Position numbers and translations under genes: made by a program. Shown in pieces: positions 42,088 through 51,584 of a DNA stretch of 64,000 nt; position 1 is the stretch's first letter; every line of letters starts with the position of its first letter. The notes beneath the pieces are model-generated. The model made no database searches and had not been told where the DNA came from. It worked only from the letters and a program-made list of their open reading frames with translations. Source of the DNA: Pseudoclavibacter soli DSM 23366 (GTDB lineage: Bacteria; Actinomycetota; Actinomycetes; Actinomycetales; Microbacteriaceae); contig NZ_KE384027.1 of assembly GCF_000423505.1 (NCBI RefSeq), positions 311,140 through 375,139 on the forward strand, written 5' to 3'.

Positions 42088-42801
42088 TCAGTAGTCCGTG
42101 TCGACGTCGTTGATGCGCCAGGCCCCGTCTTCTTGAATCAGTGAGTACGTCTCTTTGATGTCGTACTCGTTCGAGCTGCCGGAATAGCTCGAAGAAGCCG
42201 TGTACTCATAAACCACAGTTGCGGAGTCACCGTTGATTGTCTCGCTGGTGATGTGGGCGTTGGTGATTTCGACGGCCGAAGACGGCGAGTCATCCGAAGA
42301 CTTGCTCGACTCGCAGTTCTCGACGAATTGATCGCGGTATTCAGCAGAGACCAGCTGCCCGTAAGAGTTGCAATCGGTGGTCGACAGGTTCAGCCGAGCC
42401 GCGGTGTAGCGCTCGACGATATCGCTCGGCGACGACTTGCTCCAGACCAGCGCCCACAGCAGAATCAGCACGATCAGCAGCACTGCGACGCCCGCACCGA
42501 TGCCGATGATCAGGCCTTTCTTGCGGCGGTTGCCTGTCGGTGCCTGACCGCCAGGTGCGGTGTTGGCCGTCCACTGGGCGCCATCCCAGTAGCGCTGCAG
42601 CCCGGGAGTGCCCTGCGGGTCGGGGTACCAACCGGCCGCCGGTGCGCCAACTTGTGCCGCGCCAGCTTGTGCTGCGCCGGCGCTCTGTGACTGCTGCCCC
42701 GGCACCCGAGCAGCAGGGATGCCCGGGTTCGGCTGGTCTGCCGGCCCCGGTTGCTGCGGTTGCACCGGTGGAATCGGTGGGATGGGTGGGACGGTCGACA
42801 T
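42088..42801 (-). CDS. DUF2510 domain membrane protein
   Basis: The 237-residue protein has a Pro/Gln/Ala-rich start, a DUF2510 motif (GWYPDPQGTPGLQRYWDGAQ, about residues 57-78), one helix (about 95-117, IIGIGAGVAVLLIVLILLWA) and an extracytoplasmic domain of about 120 residues with paired Cys, resembling DUF4878-like/NTF2-like lumazine-fold proteins. DUF2510 proteins are actinobacterial and of unknown role. A terminator follows. Confidence 0.82.
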   Translation of the reverse strand: MSTVPPIPPIPPVQPQQPGPADQPNPGIPAARVPGQQSQSAGAAQAGAAQVGAPAAGWYPDPQGTPGLQRYWDGAQWTANTAPGGQAPTGNRRKKGLIIGIGAGVAVLLIVLILLWALVWSKSSPSDIVERYTAARLNLSTTDCNSYGQLVSAEYRDQFVENCESSKSSDDSPSSAVEITNAHITSETINGDSATVVYEYTASSSYSGSSNEYDIKETYSLIQEDGAWRINDVDTDY

Positions 42802-42851
42802 CAGGCCTCCTGAGCTTCGGCGAGGCCGGGCGCCGTCGCGGTGCTACGAGT

Positions 42852-43919
42852 CTATGACTCAGCTATGAAGGCCTCAAGCAGCTCGCGGGCATGTTCATCA
42901 GGATGCTGCACCGCGGGCGACTTCATCAGGTAGGCGCTCGCTGCCTCGATGCTGCCGCCGACACCCCGGTCGAGGGCGATCTTGGCTGCGCGCACGGCGT
43001 CGATGATCACGCCAGCCGAGTTGGGGGAATCCCACACCTCGAGCTTGTACTCCAGGCTGACCGGAATGTCGCCGAACTCGCGTCCCTCGATGCGCACGAA
43101 CGCGAACTTGCGATCATCGAGCCACGGCACCCAGTCGCTTGGGCCGATATGCACGTCGCGCTCGGGCAGCTGCTCGTGAATGTTGCTGGTCACGGCTCGG
43201 GTCTTCGAGATTTTCTTCGACTCAAGGCGCTTGCGCTCGAGCATGTTCTTGAAGTCCATGTTGCCGCCGACGTTCAGCTGATAGGTGTGGTCGATGGCCA
43301 GCCCGCGCTCCTCGAACAGGCGGGCCAGCACGCGGTGGCTGATGGTCGCACCCAGCTGGCTCTTCACATCGTCGCCGACGATCGGCACACCCGCAGCCTC
43401 GAACTTCGCGGCCCATTCGGGGTCGCTGGCAATGAACACCGGGATGGCGTTGACGAACGCGACCTTCGCGTCGAGTGCGGCCTGCGCGTAGAAGCGGTCG
43501 GCCTCTTCTGAGCCCACCGGCAGGTAGCTCACGAGCACGTCGACCTCGCGGTCACGCAGCACCTGGGCGACGTCGACCGGGGTCGCCGTCGACTCGGTCA
43601 CGGTGTCGCGGTAGTATTCGCCGAGCCCGTCGAGAGTGGGGCCACGGTCGACGGTGACGCCGGTGGCAGCCACATCGGCGAACTTGATGGTGTTGTTCTC
43701 ACTGGCCCAAATCGCGTCGGCCAGATCGAGGCCGACTTTTGCAGCATCGACATCGAAGGCTGCCACGAACTCGAGATCGCGCACTCGGTATTCGCCGAAG
43801 ACGGTGTGCATGAGCCCCGGCACCGTGGCGTCGTCGGCGACGTCGTGGTAGTAGGTCACCCCCTGCACCAGTGAGTTTGCGCAGTTGCCGACGCCCGCGA
43901 TCGCGACGCGAATAGTCAT
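42852..43919 (-). CDS. ino1: Inositol-3-phosphate synthase
   Basis: The 355-residue enzyme has an N-terminal NAD site ([19 protein letters not shown]), [31 protein letters not shown] and [12 protein letters not shown]. These identify the actinobacterial myo-inositol-1-phosphate synthase, which turns glucose 6-phosphate into inositol phosphate for phosphatidylinositol and mycothiol. AGGAGG lies eight bases before ATG 43919. A TAGACT box on the minus strand at about 44000-44006 is its likely promoter, divergent from the glycosyltransferase-like gene. Confidence 0.95.
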   Translation of the reverse strand: MTIRVAIAGVGNCANSLVQGVTYYHDVADDATVPGLMHTVFGEYRVRDLEFVAAFDVDAAKVGLDLADAIWASENNTIKFADVAATGVTVDRGPTLDGLGEYYRDTVTESTATPVDVAQVLRDREVDVLVSYLPVGSEEADRFYAQAALDAKVAFVNAIPVFIASDPEWAAKFEAAGVPIVGDDVKSQLGATISHRVLARLFEERGLAIDHTYQLNVGGNMDFKNMLERKRLESKKISKTRAVTSNIHEQLPERDVHIGPSDWVPWLDDRKFAFVRIEGREFGDIPVSLEYKLEVWDSPNSAGVIIDAVRAAKIALDRGVGGSIEAASAYLMKSPAVQHPDEHARELLEAFIAES

Positions 43920-44107
43920 AGAGAAATCCTCCTGAGTGGATCGAGACAGCAGCATCACCGAAAACGTGCTGCAGCGGCGCCCTTGCGCGCTGCCTTCAGC
44001 AGTCTACAAGCGTGCTCTCTGGTCAGCTCAGTGCGGTGGATGCGGCAGTAACGATCCAGCGAACCTGCTTGCCGAGCCATCAGGGCAGATACGGCACAAT
44101 GGATGGC

Positions 44108-45394
44108 GTGCCTTCCTCATCGCCCGCCGTCGCGCTCGAGCGCCCGACCGGCCAGCGTCGACTGGTTAGGCGTATCTTCTCGGCCCCGGCGCTCATCGTG
44201 CCCACCTTTATTGCAGTGCACATCTGGCTCGGCGTCTGGGGGCTCACTCACTACGGCTGGCCGTTCGGCGACGTCACGAGCGTGTATCACTGGTGGTCGT
44301 ATCAGGCGGTGCGCGAAGGCACCTGGTTCGGGCTGACCGACCAGTGGGTCTACCCGCTGCTCGCGATGATCCCGATGCTGCTCACGCTGCTATTCTCGAC
44401 CAGCTTCGGCCTTGACTACACCGTGACCTGGCTCGGTCTGGTGACGGTGCTCGATGTCGCCGCACTGCTCGTGTTCACCGAGGGGTTGCGCAATCGCCAT
44501 CGGCTGCGTTTGGTGTGGTGGTGGATGGCCGCCCTACTTGCCCTCGGACCGGTCGCCATCGGTCGCATCGACGTGGTGGCGCTCGCGCTCGCGATCATGG
44601 GGCTGAGCCTGCTCGAACATCGCCCTCGCGCGGCAGGACTGCTGCTGGCTGTCGGAACCTGGGTGAAGATCTGGCCCGCGGCCTTACTGCTGGCTGGGCT
44701 CGCCGCCTTTCGGCGTGCTCGCCGCAGGCTCGTCATGCCCGGCGTGTGGCTGACCGCTGGGCTTGCCGCACTGGCGATGCTCGTCTCGGCCGTGCGCGGG
44801 CAGGGGCTCTCTGGGCTCGCCACGCTCTTCGGCTTCGTTCGTGGCCAGACCTCGCGCAACCTGCAGGTCGAGGCCGTGGGAGCGACTTGGGGGCTCTGGC
44901 AGGCACGTGCTGGCGATGGCTCGGTCGTCTACAACACCGAGATTTACACCAACGAGCTCATCAGTGACTCCTCAGTGGCCATCACTCAGGGCGTGACCGT
45001 GGCGATGGGGCTCATCGCTGCAGCGGTGGCTCTGTTGGCCCTCGTGCAGGTGCGCCGGTCGCGTGAGCCGAGGCTGGTGGCCGCGTGGGCATCCCTCGCG
45101 CTGGTGACCGCGCTGATCGTGTGTAACAAAGTGGGGTCGCCCCAATTCGAGGTGTGGCTGATCGCTCCGGTGCTGCTGCTCGGCGCGATGCGTGCACCGC
45201 ACTGGTGGCGCCCCGCGGTGCTGGTCACGCTCATTGGTGTGCTCACCCAGGTGATCTATCCGTATTGGTACGGCTATCTGCTCAACCTCAGCGAATGGAT
45301 GCTGTGGGTCATTACGGTGCGCAACCTCGCCTTGGTGGCGCTCATGGTGTGGGGCGTGGTCGGTCTGATGCGGTTGCCTCGCGTGCGGCGCTGA
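44108..45394 (+). CDS. Polyprenol-phosphate mannosyltransferase-like membrane glycosyltransferase (DUF2029/GT87-like)
   Basis: The 428-residue protein has about ten to twelve helices. Its first extracytoplasmic loop (HYGWPFGDVTSVYHWWSYQ) has the acidic residue expected in GT-C enzymes, and VGTWVKIWPAALLLAG is a DUF2029/GT87 feature. Such proteins add sugar from polyprenyl phosphate to lipid-linked glycans. Divergent ino1 suggests phosphatidylinositol mannoside-type lipids, which is inference. CACAAT at 44095-44100 is seven bases before GTG 44108; ATG 44099 would lie in that box. Confidence 0.75.
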   Translation: MPSSSPAVALERPTGQRRLVRRIFSAPALIVPTFIAVHIWLGVWGLTHYGWPFGDVTSVYHWWSYQAVREGTWFGLTDQWVYPLLAMIPMLLTLLFSTSFGLDYTVTWLGLVTVLDVAALLVFTEGLRNRHRLRLVWWWMAALLALGPVAIGRIDVVALALAIMGLSLLEHRPRAAGLLLAVGTWVKIWPAALLLAGLAAFRRARRRLVMPGVWLTAGLAALAMLVSAVRGQGLSGLATLFGFVRGQTSRNLQVEAVGATWGLWQARAGDGSVVYNTEIYTNELISDSSVAITQGVTVAMGLIAAAVALLALVQVRRSREPRLVAAWASLALVTALIVCNKVGSPQFEVWLIAPVLLLGAMRAPHWWRPAVLVTLIGVLTQVIYPYWYGYLLNLSEWMLWVITVRNLALVALMVWGVVGLMRLPRVRR

Positions 45395-45400
45395 GGCACG

Positions 45401-45661
45401 TCACCCGTAGAGCTGCGCGTGTGTGCCGACCATCTGAAAGATGACGATCTCATCGCCGATGAGCTCGTAGAGCACGCGCAGATCGCCAGTCACGCTGAGG
45501 CTGTAGAGGTGTTGCAGGCGACCCGAGAGGCGGTGTACGCGCAGCAGTGAATTCATCGGGTCTTCTTGCCACAGCTCGAGTCGGCGCCGGGTGGTCTGCT
45601 GCAGCGGTTTCGGCAGCCGCTGATACTGCTTGCGAAACTGTTTCGAGAATCTAATCTGCAT
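45401..45661 (-). CDS. RelE/YafQ-type toxin (mRNA interferase)
   Basis: The 86-residue protein begins MQIRFSKQFRKQYQRLPKPL and ends QMVGTHAQLYG, the standard pattern of YafQ/RelE-StbE toxins. Its basic core has RVHRLSGRLQHLYSLSVTGD and RVLYELIGDE, matching the ribosome-dependent endoribonuclease fold. ATG 45661 overlaps the antitoxin end by 11 bases. A longer frame starting at 45835 is the shadow of the antitoxin gene. Toxic activity is by family. Confidence 0.88.
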   Translation of the reverse strand: MQIRFSKQFRKQYQRLPKPLQQTTRRRLELWQEDPMNSLLRVHRLSGRLQHLYSLSVTGDLRVLYELIGDEIVIFQMVGTHAQLYG

Positions 45662-45932
45662 CGTCGTCGAGCCAGTCGAACGCCTCGGCGACAGAAGTGA
45701 AGGCTGGTGACACCTCGTCGCCTGCATGCGCCTGTGCCGAGAGCAGCAGCAGCTGAGCCTCAACCTCGGGGCGCAGGTGCGGCGGATCGCTGATGGTGAT
45801 GCTGCGCGACCGCACGAATTCGCGCAGACCCGCACTAACGACCGTGCTGATAGGCAGCCCCAGTGACTTCGCGGTCTCTTGGGCCTGACGTTTCAGCTCG
45901 GGATCGATCTTGACGTTCAGCACAGTGCTCAT
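45651..45932 (-). CDS. RelB/DinJ-type antitoxin
   Basis: This 93-residue protein has a ribbon-helix-helix start (MSTVLNVKIDPELKRQAQET, with SLGLPISTVVSAGLREFV). An acidic C-terminal part ends FDWLDDDAD, which should wrap the toxin. It is transcribed first, as usual for type II modules. A palindrome sits at its promoter, consistent with autoregulation. Confidence 0.88.
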   Translation of the reverse strand: MSTVLNVKIDPELKRQAQETAKSLGLPISTVVSAGLREFVRSRSITISDPPHLRPEVEAQLLLLSAQAHAGDEVSPAFTSVAEAFDWLDDDAD

Positions 45933-45957
45933 AACCCAAGTGTAGATATTGGTTATC
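45931..45957. promoter_or_regulatory. Candidate operator of the toxin-antitoxin operon
   Basis: ATAACC (45931-45936) and GGTTAT (45951-45956) form an inverted repeat straddling the antitoxin start. A second dyad, GATA-N5-TATC (45945-45957), overlaps it. RHH antitoxins bind such short palindromes. Confidence 0.55.
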
Positions 45958-45991
45958 TTGCTGTGAAGTGCTGCGGCGGCGCTGAGGCGCG

Positions 45992-47215
45992 CTACGCGTC
46001 GAGAATGCGGCTCAGCTGTTCGCCCACCGCCTCAACCTCGATCAAGAACGAGTCGTGGCCGTAGGGGGAGTGCACCCGCACCGCCCGGTCGCCCGCGATA
46101 TGCGTGTGCAGCCCGGCCACGATCGCGTCTTGCTCTTCGATGCCGTAGAGCCGGTCAGAGTCGATGCCCACGACCAGTGCCTTCGCGGTGATGCGAGACA
46201 GTGCCTGTGTCACGCCGCCGCGGTCGCGCCCGATGTCATGTGAATTCATCGCCTCGAGCAGCGTGATGTACGAGTTGGCGTCGAAGCGCCGGGTGAACTT
46301 GTTGCCGTGGAAGTCGAGATATGACTCGATGGCGAAGCGACCGCCGCGGCCCAACGGCGACACCCCAGACTGCGCCTTGCGGCCGAAACGCGTGTTGAAC
46401 TCCTCGGCGCTGCGATAGCTGGTGACCGCCACGCGTCGGGCGAGCGCCAGCGCATGCCACGGGCCGCGGCCGGCTGGCAGATCGTAGTAGTCGCCACCCT
46501 CGAAGTCGGGGTCGGAGCGAATCATGTCGACCTGCACGGTGTTGACCGCGATGCGGTCGGCGCTGGTCACCGATGGCGCGGCGAGCACGGCGACGCGCTC
46601 GAGGCGCTCGGGAAACATGATCGCGAACTCGAGCGCCTGCATGCCGCCCATCGACGGGCCGATCACGGTGTGCCAGCGGTCAATGCCCAAGGTGTCGGTG
46701 AGGTTGCGCGCGGTGGTTACGACATCACGGATGCTGATGTACGGAAACTGCGAACCCCACGGTCGGCCGTTGGGCCGCGTGGTCGACGGGCCGGTGGTGC
46801 CCTGGCAGCCACCCAGGATGTTGGCACACACGACATGAAAGCGATCGGTGTCGATGGGCAGCCCGGGGCCGATCTGGGCATCCCACCAGCCGGCGGTTTT
46901 ATGGCCCAGCTCGCGCACCCCAGCGGCATGCGAGTCGCCGGTGAGCGCGTGCAGCACCAGCACGGCGTTTGAGCGGTCGGCGTTGAGCTCGCCCCAGGTC
47001 TCGTAGGCCACGCGCACGTTGTCGAACGCGCCGCCGAACTCGAGCTGCTGGCCGCCGACGTGAACGAACTGACGGCGACCGGGTGGGTCGCCCACGAGCC
47101 ACGCACCGGTGACCGGCGGTTTGCCCAGCGAGTGCTGCAGCACACGATCGGTGATCGGGGAGTACAGAGAGTTGTCGGCCTCGCCGCGCCACCCGCCGTA
47201 CTGCTGCATCATCAT
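45992..47215 (-). CDS. metX: Homoserine O-acetyltransferase
   Basis: The 407-residue alpha/beta hydrolase has VRVAYETWGELNADRSNAVL, the nucleophile elbow VIGPSMGGMQALE with Ser, and SPYGHDSFL with the catalytic His. ALVVGIDSDRLY carries the Asp. It acetylates homoserine for methionine synthesis by sulfhydrylation. ATG 47215 is the first of three consecutive ATG codons and has GAGGCGAG upstream. It is not beside metY, so the next enzyme must be elsewhere. Confidence 0.93.
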   Translation of the reverse strand: MMMQQYGGWRGEADNSLYSPITDRVLQHSLGKPPVTGAWLVGDPPGRRQFVHVGGQQLEFGGAFDNVRVAYETWGELNADRSNAVLVLHALTGDSHAAGVRELGHKTAGWWDAQIGPGLPIDTDRFHVVCANILGGCQGTTGPSTTRPNGRPWGSQFPYISIRDVVTTARNLTDTLGIDRWHTVIGPSMGGMQALEFAIMFPERLERVAVLAAPSVTSADRIAVNTVQVDMIRSDPDFEGGDYYDLPAGRGPWHALALARRVAVTSYRSAEEFNTRFGRKAQSGVSPLGRGGRFAIESYLDFHGNKFTRRFDANSYITLLEAMNSHDIGRDRGGVTQALSRITAKALVVGIDSDRLYGIEEQDAIVAGLHTHIAGDRAVRVHSPYGHDSFLIEVEAVGEQLSRILDA

Positions 47216-47299
47216 GTGCTCGCCTCTGGATTTGGGGTAAATGGGGTCTCGCGAAGTCACCGTATTCTACCAGCCCGCGGTTCGGCATAGAGTAATTGC

Positions 47300-48118
47300 A
47301 TGACTGATCAGACTCCCCCCGTACAGACCTTTGATCCCGCCGTCAGAACCGCCGTCGTCACCGGCGCGAGCTCTGGCATCGGCCGCGCCACCGCAGAGCT
47401 GCTGCGAGCCCACGGCTGGCAGGTGGTCGCCGTCGCGCGCCGCGCCGATCGGCTCGACGAGCTGGCCGCGGCAACCGGGGCCATCCCGTTCGTCGCCGAT
47501 CTCACCGAGCAGTCTGAGGTCGACGACCTTGCGGCCTTGGTCGGTCAGCTCGGCCGCATCGACGCGCTGTTCAACATCGCCGGCGGCGCCATCGGCACCG
47601 AGACAGTTGAAGACGCCATCATCGACGACTGGGTGCGCACCTACGAGATCAACACCATCGCCACAGTGCGCGTCACCCGAGCCCTGCTGCCGGTGCTGCG
47701 CACGACAGCCGCCGAGCACGGCTGGGCGAGCATCCTCACCCTCACCTCGACCGCCGGGCTCATCTCCTACGAAGGCGGCGGCGCATACACCGCGGCCAAG
47801 CACGCCGAGCAGGCGTTCGTCGAGACGCTGCGCCTCGAGCTCAGCGGCGAGCCGATTCGCGTGATCGCGATCGCGCCGGGGCTCGTGCACACCCCGGAGT
47901 TCTCACTCAACCGCCTGCATGGCGACCAGGCCAAGGCCGACGCGGTCTACGCCGGGGTCGACCACCCACTCACCGCAGAAGATGTGGCGTTGGTCAACGT
48001 GCAGACAGTCGAGCTGCCGCCGCACATCAACCTCGACCTAGTAGTGGTGCGCCCGGTTGCGCAGTCTGCCCAGCACAAGCTGCACCGCGGCCCGCTCACT
48101 CCCCGCATCGAGCAGTGA
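47300..48118 (+). CDS. SDR family oxidoreductase
   Basis: The 272-residue protein has the NAD(P) motif [18 protein letters not shown], catalytic Ser in LTSTAG and YTAAKHA (YxxxK). It is a classical short-chain dehydrogenase. PGLVHTPEF and the C-terminal part ([20 protein letters not shown]) resemble serine 3-dehydrogenase/YdfG-like enzymes. TAGAGT at 47288-47293 is six bases before the ATG, so the mRNA is probably leaderless. It shares GTGA with the start of ung. Confidence 0.88.
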   Translation: MTDQTPPVQTFDPAVRTAVVTGASSGIGRATAELLRAHGWQVVAVARRADRLDELAAATGAIPFVADLTEQSEVDDLAALVGQLGRIDALFNIAGGAIGTETVEDAIIDDWVRTYEINTIATVRVTRALLPVLRTTAAEHGWASILTLTSTAGLISYEGGGAYTAAKHAEQAFVETLRLELSGEPIRVIAIAPGLVHTPEFSLNRLHGDQAKADAVYAGVDHPLTAEDVALVNVQTVELPPHINLDLVVVRPVAQSAQHKLHRGPLTPRIEQ

Positions 48119-48798
48119 CGCAGGCGCGGCCGATCACAGAACTGGTGCACCCGAGCTGGGCGCCGGTGCTGGCACCCGAGGCTGAGCGCATCGCGCACAT
48201 TGGCGAGTTTCTGCGCGCCGAAGCTGCTGCGGGGCGTCGGCATGCGCCTGACGGGCCCCACATTTTTCGCGCGTTTCAGCAGCCGCTGGGCGACGTGCGT
48301 GTGCTCATCGTGGGGCAAGATCCGTACCCCACGCCGGGGCATGCCATGGGGCTGTCGTTCTCGGTGCGCCCCGAGGTGCGGCCGCTGCCGAAGTCGCTGA
48401 ACAACATCTTCACCGAGCTGCACGACGATGTCGGTGTGCCTCGGCCGGTCAGCGGCGATCTGAGCCCCTGGGAGCGCCAGGGCGTCATGCTGCTCAACCG
48501 AGTGCTCACCGTCGAGGTTGGCCGGGCCGGCTCGCACCGCGGCATCGGTTGGGAGGCAGTGACCGAGCGAGCCATCACGGCGCTTGCCGATCGCCGGCAG
48601 CCGCTGGTGGCCATCCTTTGGGGCAAGGATGCCGAAACCGCGCGCCCGTTGCTCGGCGACGCGCACGTGATCGCGTCACCGCATCCGAGCCCGCTGTCGG
48701 CCTACCGCGGCTTCTTCGGGTCGAAGCCGTTCAGCCGTGCATCGGCCTGGCTCGAGCAGCAGACCGGTCGTGGTATCGACTGGGCGCTGCCGGGTTGA
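48115..48798 (+). CDS. ung: Uracil-DNA glycosylase
   Basis: The 227-residue enzyme has the water-activating motif [18 protein letters not shown] with Asp near 69, LLNRVLTVE, and [18 protein letters not shown] with the catalytic His. It removes uracil from DNA to start base-excision repair. It starts with GTG overlapping the SDR stop (GTGA), so the two genes are cotranscribed, although they are functionally unrelated. Confidence 0.96.
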   Translation: MTQARPITELVHPSWAPVLAPEAERIAHIGEFLRAEAAAGRRHAPDGPHIFRAFQQPLGDVRVLIVGQDPYPTPGHAMGLSFSVRPEVRPLPKSLNNIFTELHDDVGVPRPVSGDLSPWERQGVMLLNRVLTVEVGRAGSHRGIGWEAVTERAITALADRRQPLVAILWGKDAETARPLLGDAHVIASPHPSPLSAYRGFFGSKPFSRASAWLEQQTGRGIDWALPG

Positions 48799-48942
48799 TC
48801 GTGCGCCCTCGCGCTGGTTTGGCGCACAGTGCGTCAGTGTTACGAAATGTGTTGACGAGAGCGTCATCGTGTCTGTGGTCACGTCTAGACTGCGTTCGCG
48901 GTATATCACCGCGACACGCGACTTCGGAAGGCGACACCCCAC

Positions 48943-49878
48943 ATGGCTGAGATTCACGACAGCATCCTTGAGACGATCGGCAACACCCCGCTCGTACGAC
49001 TGGGGAGGCTGGCTGCCGAGACCGACGCAGATGTGCTGGCCAAGGTCGAGTTCACCAATCCAGCCGGAAGCGTCAAAGACCGTCTGGCCGCGGCCATCAT
49101 CGAGGCCGCCGAGCGCAGCGGCGAGTTGAAGCCCGGCGGCACCATCGTCGAGGGCACCAGTGGCAACACCGGTATCGGGCTGGCGTTCGTCGGAGCGGCC
49201 AAGGGGTACCACGTCATCCTCACCATGCCCGAGACCATGTCGGTCGAGCGCCGCGTGCTGGCACGCGCCTACGGTGCCGAGATCGTTCTCACCCCCGGGG
49301 GCGAGGGTATGAAGGGGGCGGTGGCGAAGGCCGAGGAGATCGTTGAGAACAGCGACAACGCCATCCTCGCCAGCCAGTTCACGAACCCGGCGAATGCGGC
49401 CATCCACCGGGCCACCACGGGCCCCGAGATCGTGGACGCCACTCAGGGCCGCGTCGACTACTTCATCGCGGGCATCGGCACAGGTGGCACGCTGACCGGC
49501 GCCGGTCAGATTATCAAGGCTGCCAACCCCGATGCGATCATCATCGGCGTCGAGCCCAGCGATTCGCCGATCCTCAACGGCGGTGCTCCGGGCCCGCACA
49601 AGATCCAGGGCATCGGAGCCAACTTCGTGCCCGATGTGCTCGACACCGAGCTCTACGACGAGATCATCGATGTGGCATTCCCCGACGCTACGGCCACGGC
49701 ACGAGCCCTCGCCAGCGCGGAGGGCATCCTCGCAGGCATCTCGGCGGGTGCGGCCACTTGGGCTGCACTCGAGGTGGCCAGGCGTCCCGAGGCCGCAGGC
49801 AAGACCATCGTGGTGATCATCCCGGATTCGGGCGAGCGCTACCTGTCGACGTCGTTGTACGCCGATCTGCTCGACTGA
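48943..49878 (+). CDS. cysK: Cysteine synthase A (O-acetylserine sulfhydrylase)
   Basis: The 311-residue PLP enzyme has NPAGSVKDR with Schiff-base Lys near 45, EGTSGNTGIGLAF as the substrate loop, and GTGGTLTGAG for phosphate binding. The C-terminal PDSGERYLST is typical of CysK. It makes cysteine from O-acetylserine and sulfide. The leader holds a CGCGGT/ACCGCG hairpin (48897-48913). The serine acetyltransferase gene follows 75 bases downstream with its own -10 box. Confidence 0.96.
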   Translation: MAEIHDSILETIGNTPLVRLGRLAAETDADVLAKVEFTNPAGSVKDRLAAAIIEAAERSGELKPGGTIVEGTSGNTGIGLAFVGAAKGYHVILTMPETMSVERRVLARAYGAEIVLTPGGEGMKGAVAKAEEIVENSDNAILASQFTNPANAAIHRATTGPEIVDATQGRVDYFIAGIGTGGTLTGAGQIIKAANPDAIIIGVEPSDSPILNGGAPGPHKIQGIGANFVPDVLDTELYDEIIDVAFPDATATARALASAEGILAGISAGAATWAALEVARRPEAAGKTIVVIIPDSGERYLSTSLYADLLD

Positions 49879-49953
49879 GCAGGCCCGGCCTCGAGCCGGC
49901 GACGGAGAGACCGGAGGGCGTTCATGGTGCGTGAAGACGATAGAGTCGTAGGA

Positions 49954-50544
49954 ATGTTTCGCACAATCCGAGAAGACATCGAGAACGCGCGCGCCCACGA
50001 CCCGGCCGCGCGCAGCTCCGCCGGCATCTTCTTTCTGTACTCGGGCCTGCACGCGATCTGGTGGCACCGCCTCTCGCACTGGCTGTGGCACCATCACGCC
50101 AAGGGGCTGGCGCGCACGCTTTCGCAGTTCTCGCGGTTTCTGACCGGCGTTGAGATCCATCCCGGGGCCACGATCGGCCGACGGTTCTTCATCGATCACG
50201 GCATGGGCGTGGTGATCGGCGAGACCACCGAGATCGGCGATGACGTGATGATCTATCACGGGGTCACCCTGGGCGGCACCAGCCTCGAGGCCGAGAAGAG
50301 ACACCCCACCATCGGCGACCACGTGCTCATCGGCGCCGGGGCCAAGGTGCTCGGGCCGGTAGTCATCGGTGCGCACAGCTCGATCGGGGCCAACGCCGTG
50401 GTCGTGCGGTCAGCGCCCGAGCACTCGCTGCTCGTGGGCATCCCCGCGAAGCCGAGGCCGCGACGCAGCGAGCCGGCCGAACCTGCACCGGCAGACACCG
50501 CCGACGAAGGCGACGAGCTGCAAGACCCGGCGCTGTACCTCTAG
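49954..50544 (+). CDS. cysE: Serine O-acetyltransferase
   Basis: This 196-residue left-handed beta-helix enzyme has [40 protein letters not shown], and [20 protein letters not shown]. It acetylates serine with acetyl-CoA, providing the CysK substrate. The tail ([18 protein letters not shown]) is acidic; the usual CysK-binding C-terminal Ile is replaced by Leu. ATG 49954 is used because TAGAGT lies seven bases before it. Confidence 0.93.
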   Translation: MFRTIREDIENARAHDPAARSSAGIFFLYSGLHAIWWHRLSHWLWHHHAKGLARTLSQFSRFLTGVEIHPGATIGRRFFIDHGMGVVIGETTEIGDDVMIYHGVTLGGTSLEAEKRHPTIGDHVLIGAGAKVLGPVVIGAHSSIGANAVVVRSAPEHSLLVGIPAKPRPRRSEPAEPAPADTADEGDELQDPALYL

Positions 50545-50609
50545 CGCTGCTTAGTCGCGCTCGGGCAGGCGCGAGCTTTCGCCCAAGCGCAGGGCGTCTT
50601 CGCTCGAGG

Positions 50610-51329
50610 TCAGGCACGCGGGGCGTCGGTGCGCAGCTGGGCACCCGCCTGCAAGATGGTCTCTTCAGCCAGCACCTCGAGGGCGTCAACCGAGTCGAAG
50701 TCGTGGGCGAACTGGTGCTCTGGCACGCTCAGCTCGGTGCAGCCGATCACAGCCACGTCGGCGTGCTCGGCCAGAGTGCGGCGCAGGATGCTCAGGTACA
50801 GCTCGCGGTCGAGCGGCCGGTTGGCTTTCACCTGGTCGAAGATCACGGCATCGACATCGACCTGCACCTGCTCGGTGGGGTTGACCGCCACGAGCCCCAC
50901 ACGTTCGAACGCCTGCTGGTAGAGCCCAGACGAGACGGTGCCGCGAGTGCCCAGCACACCGACACGGGTGCCGGCGGGGTGCGTGGCTGCAATGCGCTCG
51001 GCGGTGAGCGTGATCATGTTGAGCACGGGCACGTCGCTGGCCGCGGCGATCTCGTCGTAGAAGAAGTGTGCGGTGTTGCACGGGATCGAGATGACGCGCA
51101 CGCCGCGTCGGTTGAGCTCACGGATGTCGTCGAGGATGGGGGGCAGCGGGCTCGGCTGGCTGTGGTCGAGAATGTACGCCGTGCGATCGGGAATGCTGCA
51201 GTGCTGCAGCAGCTCGATGTCGAGATGGTCTTGGTCGGTGCTGACTGCGGTCTTGGCCGTCACTCGGTGCAGAAACAGAATGGCCGCATCTGGGCCCATG
51301 CCCCCGATCACTCCTACTGCTGGCTTCAC
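50610..51329 (-). CDS. racD: Aspartate/glutamate racemase family protein, likely aspartate racemase
   Basis: The 239-residue protein has the two catalytic Cys of cofactor-independent racemases: PCNTAHFF (Cys 84) and IGCTELS (Cys 197). GVIGGMGPDAAILFLHRV at the start is typical of the aspartate racemase branch. It is divergent from a D-aspartate ligase homologue, so supply of D-Asp for the peptidoglycan bridge is the best role. Broad-specificity amino-acid racemase is the alternative. Confidence 0.88.
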   Translation of the reverse strand: MKPAVGVIGGMGPDAAILFLHRVTAKTAVSTDQDHLDIELLQHCSIPDRTAYILDHSQPSPLPPILDDIRELNRRGVRVISIPCNTAHFFYDEIAAASDVPVLNMITLTAERIAATHPAGTRVGVLGTRGTVSSGLYQQAFERVGLVAVNPTEQVQVDVDAVIFDQVKANRPLDRELYLSILRRTLAEHADVAVIGCTELSVPEHQFAHDFDSVDALEVLAEETILQAGAQLRTDAPRA

Positions 51330-51386
51330 CGTTCACTCCTCAGATCGCATCAAGTCTACGGGTGCCGCGTATTCGGGCGGGTTATG

Positions 51387-51465
51387 CCGTAGGGGTGAAA
51401 AGGTGTTGTAGGGGTGACTGTGCTTCACCCCTGCTGCACATTTGTCGATTTCTTCACCCCTGCGG
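51387..51465. repeat. Palindromic element, family B, intergenic copy between racD and the D-Asp ligase gene
   Basis: Two TAGGGGTGA repeats (from 51390 and 51409) face two TCACCCCT complements (from 51425 and 51454), so the 79-bp element can fold into nested stems. It is in the opposite orientation to the closely similar element inside the E2 gene (18236-18314). It is located in the divergent promoter region, 120 bases before the ligase start. Confidence 0.8.
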
Positions 51466-51584
51466 TACGTCTCTGGGGTTCTTCACCGCAGCGGCTGGTC
51501 GCGGGGTGGGAAATGACCCGGGCGCTTTACAATGGCACGGGAAACGGCACGAGCCTCAGAACGGCCGACGCCAGTGAGGAACAC

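Noticed and set aside
45401-45835. 144-residue version of the toxin
   Set aside because: The first 58 residues overlap the antitoxin gene out of frame and have no toxin homology; ATG 45661 gives a normal RelE/YafQ length.
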